Part shown: one piece after another, positions 33,101 through 35,171 of the stretch
Numbering within the stretch: the stretch's first letter is position 1
Layout of the letters: every line of letters starts with the position of its first letter
From: JBGSPQ01 sp041738505
GTDB taxonomy: Bacteria > Patescibacteriota > Gracilibacteria > UBA1369
DNA length: 35,171 nt
Assembly (NCBI GenBank): GCA_041738505.1
Contig: JBGSPQ010000001.1
Location: 1-35,171, forward strand
Reading direction: 5' to 3'
The notes under the pieces: model-generated
What the model was told of the DNA's origin: nothing
Database searches by the model: none
What the model saw: the letters and a program-made list of their open reading frames with translations, nothing else
Translations under genes and position numbers: made by a program

Positions 33101-34137
33101 TTATTTTTGGCAACCTCCGATCTATTGGTAAACTCCTTTTTGCCTTTGCCGATTTTTTCCCTGTAATTCACTAAATTGTCCCGCGAACTTTCCATTTCTT
33201 TTTTACGCGCTTCCAGGTTGTGATACTTAAGTTCTTTTTCTTTTCGAGCCTCTTCCGTTTGAGTTGAAGTATTTTCCACTTCTCTTATTTTGGCATCTCT
33301 TTCGGCCATTTTTTCCTGCTTGAGGCGGTTGCTTACCTCCCCCATGGCCGTTCCATAGCCGCTTAATTTATCTTTGGTCGCTTCGAATTTGCCGATTGCC
33401 GCATCGACTTTTGATTTCGCTTCCGCAAGTTTGTTTTGCAGTTCAATCCTCTCCTGGTCTTTATTCGGCCAGAAATAGGCCACGAACTTTTTATACGCCC
33501 TTACCCCTTTTCTGGCTTTTTCGTATTTCGCGTATGCCTGTTGAAAAGCGCCCGCCGTTTTCATAACTTCCGCTCCTTCCGTACGGAGAGCGGTATTCCA
33601 GCCATCGTACTGTCCGTATTTTTCGTTGAGGGTCTCCAGGTCGTTTATTTGCCCCGGATTTTCGGTAACCTCCTCCACATCCAACGGTTCAACATTTTTC
33701 GCGGCACCTTCGGCGGATTCCGCGCCGGCTTTTGCCTCGCGAACCGCTTTCAGATCTTCTTCGGTGGGCGCGTATTCTTTCATGAGCGCGGACACTTTGT
33801 TAACCATGTCCGCCCTATAAGCTTCGAATTCCGCCGTGCTCAAACCACTGTTTTCATCTTTTTCATATCTTCCCGGGGAGGCCAAAAAATACTTCACAAT
33901 TTCGTTGTGAAGCATTTGATTGAATTCAATCGGCAGTTCTTCAAGCTGAGCGGTGTATCCGTCTATTATTCCGTTTGATTTGGAAACCAACCCGGCAATA
34001 TCCAATTCCGGCCCTTCGGCTTCTTTTTTTTGTTTTACGGAAGACAACTCTCCTTCCTGCAATTTCGGCATTTCGGCAAAAAAGATCATTCTGTCTTCTC
34101 CAAAGTCGCTATATTTTTTTGTTTTGATTTTGATCAT
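30175..34137 (-). CDS. Giant coiled-coil protein with a C-terminal Ser/Thr kinase-like domain
   Basis: This 1320-aa protein has four parts. Residues 1-510 are charged, helical and coiled-coil rich. Residues ~517-745 are Gly/Ala-rich with hydrophobic helices such as IGVAGGLVEMAGGIVTLV, suggesting membrane contact. Residues ~755-870 are disordered, with an RR-containing PDTEPLPL/TDTEPFPL repeat. The kinase-like domain runs from ~955 to 1230: glycine loop LGAGGMGKV (967-975), VAIK (Lys1000), HFDIKPGNFF (His1111, Asp1113, Asn1118) and DLG (1134-1136) in place of DFG. All catalytic residues are present, so it may be active. A basic helical tail follows. No signal peptide is seen. The plan mirrors the giant HD-domain protein at 17400-23240. 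The target of the kinase is unknown. Confidence 0.8.
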   Translation of the reverse strand: MIKIKTKKYSDFGEDRMIFFAEMPKLQEGELSSVKQKKEAEGPELDIAGLVSKSNGIIDGYTAQLEELPIEFNQMLHNEIVKYFLASPGRYEKDENSGLSTAEFEAYRADMVNKVSALMKEYAPTEEDLKAVREAKAGAESAEGAAKNVEPLDVEEVTENPGQINDLETLNEKYGQYDGWNTALRTEGAEVMKTAGAFQQAYAKYEKARKGVRAYKKFVAYFWPNKDQERIELQNKLAEAKSKVDAAIGKFEATKDKLSGYGTAMGEVSNRLKQEKMAERDAKIREVENTSTQTEEARKEKELKYHNLEARKKEMESSRDNLVNYREKIGKGKKEFTNRSEVAKNKQEQLTEFSGALKATVERIDNALANPDLPPETRAQLEYTRKQLEGKQSEADTGLNAATKVVEGGAKTVVQLEGAEKEAAERSLNLNTHLEEQVNPAIDGLDASIANLDEAKMQFATTKEQVNAHYQKAFEQYDEIDGAVDSAVMQNNLANASMLTSLRSQKAALNSANLAPPSGVIGFLESTAGVQLSVASGLISMAGEGILDQATWLSKSLEDARSEMGTFSYVAARIGVELISTPIGVAGGLVEMAGGIVTLVAHPIDTVKGLGALVGANPDVSAGEAWEGMGKALISYEDFKAGRIGVGVGKIFANIATTVTGAGALGAGGKAAQGAYVAARMGTATVAKVGVTRALARAGVAGARESAVYVGSAVKSGAKGAVQLPGRAVRGAQRGVRAVKEIPGAVVGRLRGRGKAAHLDEASEAVPLVRRAGPDTEPLPLNRRSPTDTEPFPLERRRNISGEHTGAETPASRARKPVAEEATGAATPEAIKRPAVEDATVAERAGTVRTTPPEPHGAASTGPETITAAERTEAVQSLTSRVGADPELARRIEAVGNKNGMMIDDFMEEIQKLDAAEIQILNNMPPEALTESIIQKIVKGEYDEITDIVGGEKVSLRYYFDDSQSLGAGGMGKVNVGYTIRWVKDGSGKMRPQMKRVAIKQPHPYSDWDTNDPIRNMMDYEEATMRAIRDLPDQTGLLRPHNLGRRIVRDRAGNVLREELITMTELLKPLPGLDSVGMRTVMENLPLDQSLGYLDDILGGMERLHGTGRMHFDIKPGNFFVGMSEGRPTAVLGDLGAIPSEHLRYIQFETGLDDAGKVIHQPIMHLPDGRVFRIPITPTYSNRGINQLRYAVEWAKANPDIPIPRNITAITDLGQTAKVMEFVDHIVTTRPHLLPASTVNTIRARLKNITTAIDDVPDVARLDESIKLARAGGDPAKIRMAEMAKAEALRRPPRVTVGDLRRDVQRMMHEIRRAQARGLS

Positions 34138-34139
34138 TT

Positions 34140-34448
34140 TTATAATTGTCCAAGGATGTCCTCCGCTTCTTTCTTTTCCCCGGTTTCATATATTTTTTTG
34201 ATTTTGGTCGTCTCGTTTTTTAGATGTGATTCAAGTTTTTTGTTAAACCCCTTATCTTGTTCCAGTGTCGCGGCCAGCAATTCGTCCTGCCTGATTCCGC
34301 CTTCTTCAAGCACCTTAATCAGCTCATCCAGGCCGTTTGGAGGAAAAGATTCCGCCCTGGCAAGAAACCCTTCAATCTCTTCCGATTTGAAGCAATAGAG
34401 CTTGTAAAACAGCTTTCTTAAGCGATTGATTTTTTGGGCTTGATTCAT
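34140..34448 (-). CDS. Small helical protein, first gene of cassette B
   Basis: This 102-aa soluble, helical protein ends only 2 nt before the start of the giant kinase-like gene, so translation is probably coupled. It resembles the first protein of cassette A (17061-17390) in size, helix pattern and position, including an S-EE step, a Pro-containing turn and a basic C-terminal helix (KIKKIYE). I do not recognise a known family. The shared position before two giant proteins suggests an adaptor or chaperone role, which is inferred from gene order. Confidence 0.65.
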   Translation of the reverse strand: MNQAQKINRLRKLFYKLYCFKSEEIEGFLARAESFPPNGLDELIKVLEEGGIRQDELLAATLEQDKGFNKKLESHLKNETTKIKKIYETGEKKEAEDILGQL

Positions 34449-34480
34449 TTTCCGTTTTTCGGGTTCAAGAATATCAGCAT

Positions 34481-34489
34481 ATTATATCA
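34481..34489 (-). promoter_or_regulatory. Extended -10 promoter of giant-protein cassette B
   Basis: On the minus strand, TGATATAAT gives a perfect -10 box with the TGn extension. No good -35 box is seen, as is common for extended -10 promoters. Start of transcription is expected near 34474, about 26 nt before the first cassette gene. The promoter of cassette A has the matching TGGTATAAT. Confidence 0.55.
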
Positions 34490-34519
34490 CATTTTTGCCT
34501 TTTTTTCATGGGATTTTCG

Positions 34520-34633
34520 GCTCGCTAGACACTGACTGTCCGGCCATCACCCTGCTCGCTGCCAACCGAAAGCCCCGCTGTCCATCACCCAGCTCGCTAC
34601 CCCCCGACTGTACGTTTCCTCCATCCATCACCC
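34520..34633. repeat. Degenerate direct repeats at the 3' end of the HNH gene
   Basis: CCATCACCC occurs at 34544-34552, 34582-34590 and 34625-34633, and GCTCGCT at 34520-34526, 34554-34560 and 34592-34598, giving spacings of 34-43 bp. The repeats start in the non-coding DNA and run into the last codons of the HNH gene. They look like a decayed tandem array or a dispersed element of this genome. Confidence 0.55.
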
Positions 34634-35028
34634 AACCGTCTCTCCGTGTGCCACAACTCATGGTGCCCTTTGCAAAGCGGTTTAAGGGTTTGCGGATCAT
34701 GAGATTTGTATTTGGTGAAAGGTTTTTCGTGGTGGATTTGTTCGGCCGGTTTACCGCAATTTGGCATTGCGCATTTTGTACCGAATATTTCATTGATTGT
34801 TTTTTGGATTGCCGCAGGAATGTGTCTAGCGGGGGTGCTTTCAGCCTCTTTGACGGCTTGTTTCTGGCTTAAGTGTTGTATTTTTTGATTGATTGCCGAT
34901 TCTCTTTGGGTAAGCAACTCTTTTAATATCTGATTTACATCGAGCCCTTTTTCCGCGAGTTCAAGAAGTTTTTCTTTCATTTCTTCTGACAATAACCGCA
35001 TCAATGTGATGTCTTTGTTCAGATTCAA
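34597..35028 (-). CDS. HNH endonuclease-like protein
   Basis: This 143-aa protein has a helical N-terminal half and an HNH nuclease fold at residues ~83-128: Cys86-x4-Cys91, IHH (His99-His100), Cys119 and GHHELWH (His122, His123, His127). The cysteines would hold a structural zinc and the histidines a catalytic metal for nicking or cutting DNA. The last ~12 residues (after TERR) fall in the GGGTGATGG repeat array and look replaced or appended. Transcribed separately from cassette B, it may be a stand-alone homing-type or phage-derived nuclease. Confidence 0.8.
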   Translation of the reverse strand: MNLNKDITLMRLLSEEMKEKLLELAEKGLDVNQILKELLTQRESAINQKIQHLSQKQAVKEAESTPARHIPAAIQKTINEIFGTKCAMPNCGKPAEQIHHEKPFTKYKSHDPQTLKPLCKGHHELWHTERRLGDGWRKRTVGG

Positions 35029-35090
35029 TCCGTGCGCGTGTTAAATATACTCGGGTTGTTTACACTTTTGAAACAGAAAACAATTCATTG

Positions 35091-35150
35091 AAAAAAGCAA
35101 GAAACCTTGAGAGAACTGAAGTAGCAATACATCAATAATTCAAGGTTTCT
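35091..35150 (-). terminator. Hairpin with T-run, probable terminator of a gene beyond the right edge
   Basis: AGAAACCTTGA (35100-35110) and TCAAGGTTTCT (35140-35150) are perfectly complementary over 11 bp. On the minus strand the stem is followed, after three bases, by TTTTTT (35096-35091). The 29-nt loop is large for a terminator, so an inverted-repeat end of a mobile element is an alternative. Confidence 0.45.
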
Positions 35151-35171
35151 ATGCATAAAAATACTAGAATA

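Noticed and set aside
34506..34793. A second minus-strand frame overlapping the HNH gene
   Set aside because: It shares only the DNA of the HNH gene in another frame and runs through the repeat array; the HNH motifs are all in the other frame.
1..35171. UGA recoded to glycine as in Gracilibacteria
   Set aside because: TGA closes several clear genes at the expected end, including zinc-ribbon gene 1, the MazF-type toxin and the conjugation-type ATPase.
1..35171. CRISPR array or tRNA genes
   Set aside because: No regularly spaced identical repeats and no tRNA-like cloverleaf sequence were seen; the only repeat cluster (34520-34633) is degenerate and irregular.

Overview
The window looks like a chromosomal segment of a Candidate Phyla Radiation (Patescibacteria) genome, possibly Peregrinibacteria-like. 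The signs are gene content rather than a marker gene: two long cysteine-rich multi-zinc-ribbon proteins, a TrmB-type regulator, a soluble conjugation-type ATPase, small orphan redox and HNH proteins, and very long coiled-coil proteins. UGA is an ordinary stop: the zinc-ribbon paralogues end at the same residue, one with TGA and one with TAG. This argues against the UGA-recoded Gracilibacteria/Absconditabacteria. The lineage call is an inference. No rRNA, tRNA, CRISPR array or insertion sequence was recognised.

Layout. (1) 205-7005, plus strand: a tight three-gene operon of a reverse transcriptase, a 1039-aa MoxR-like AAA+ ATPase with a zinc-knuckle-like cluster, and a protein joining an HExxH metallopeptidase-like region to a von Willebrand A (VWA) domain. 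(2) 6978-8705, minus strand: a TrmB-like regulator and lipoyl synthase. (3) 8881-13328, plus strand: two zinc-ribbon paralogues flanking a self-inhibited Fic protein. (4) 13349-13920, minus strand: a MazF-type toxin with a ribbon-helix-helix antitoxin and a 41-bp operator palindrome. (5) 14243-16546: the conjugation-type ATPase, then a convergent thioredoxin-like protein. (6) 17061-23953, plus strand, and 34448-29522, minus strand: two cassettes with the same plan. Each has a ~100-aa helical protein, then a giant coiled-coil protein with a Gly/Ala-rich hydrophobic middle and a C-terminal enzyme domain, then a ~200-aa orphan. The enzyme domain is HD phosphohydrolase-like in the first cassette and protein-kinase-like in the second. 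(7) 24038-29509, between the cassettes: a two-subunit CoA-transferase, a phospholipase D-like protein, a YgjP-type metallopeptidase, an orphan, a YqeY protein and a PduO-type cobalamin adenosyltransferase. (8) Right edge: an HNH nuclease with degenerate repeats at its 3' end, and a hairpin that may end a gene beyond the window.

The strongest candidates for an undescribed system are the RT-AAA+-metallopeptidase/VWA operon, which resembles a defence or conflict module with an RT added, and the paired giant-protein cassettes, which look like a modular family with exchangeable C-terminal enzymes. Three promoters (zinc-ribbon 1, toxin-antitoxin, conjugation-type ATPase) share an unusually similar layout and may be recognised in the same way.
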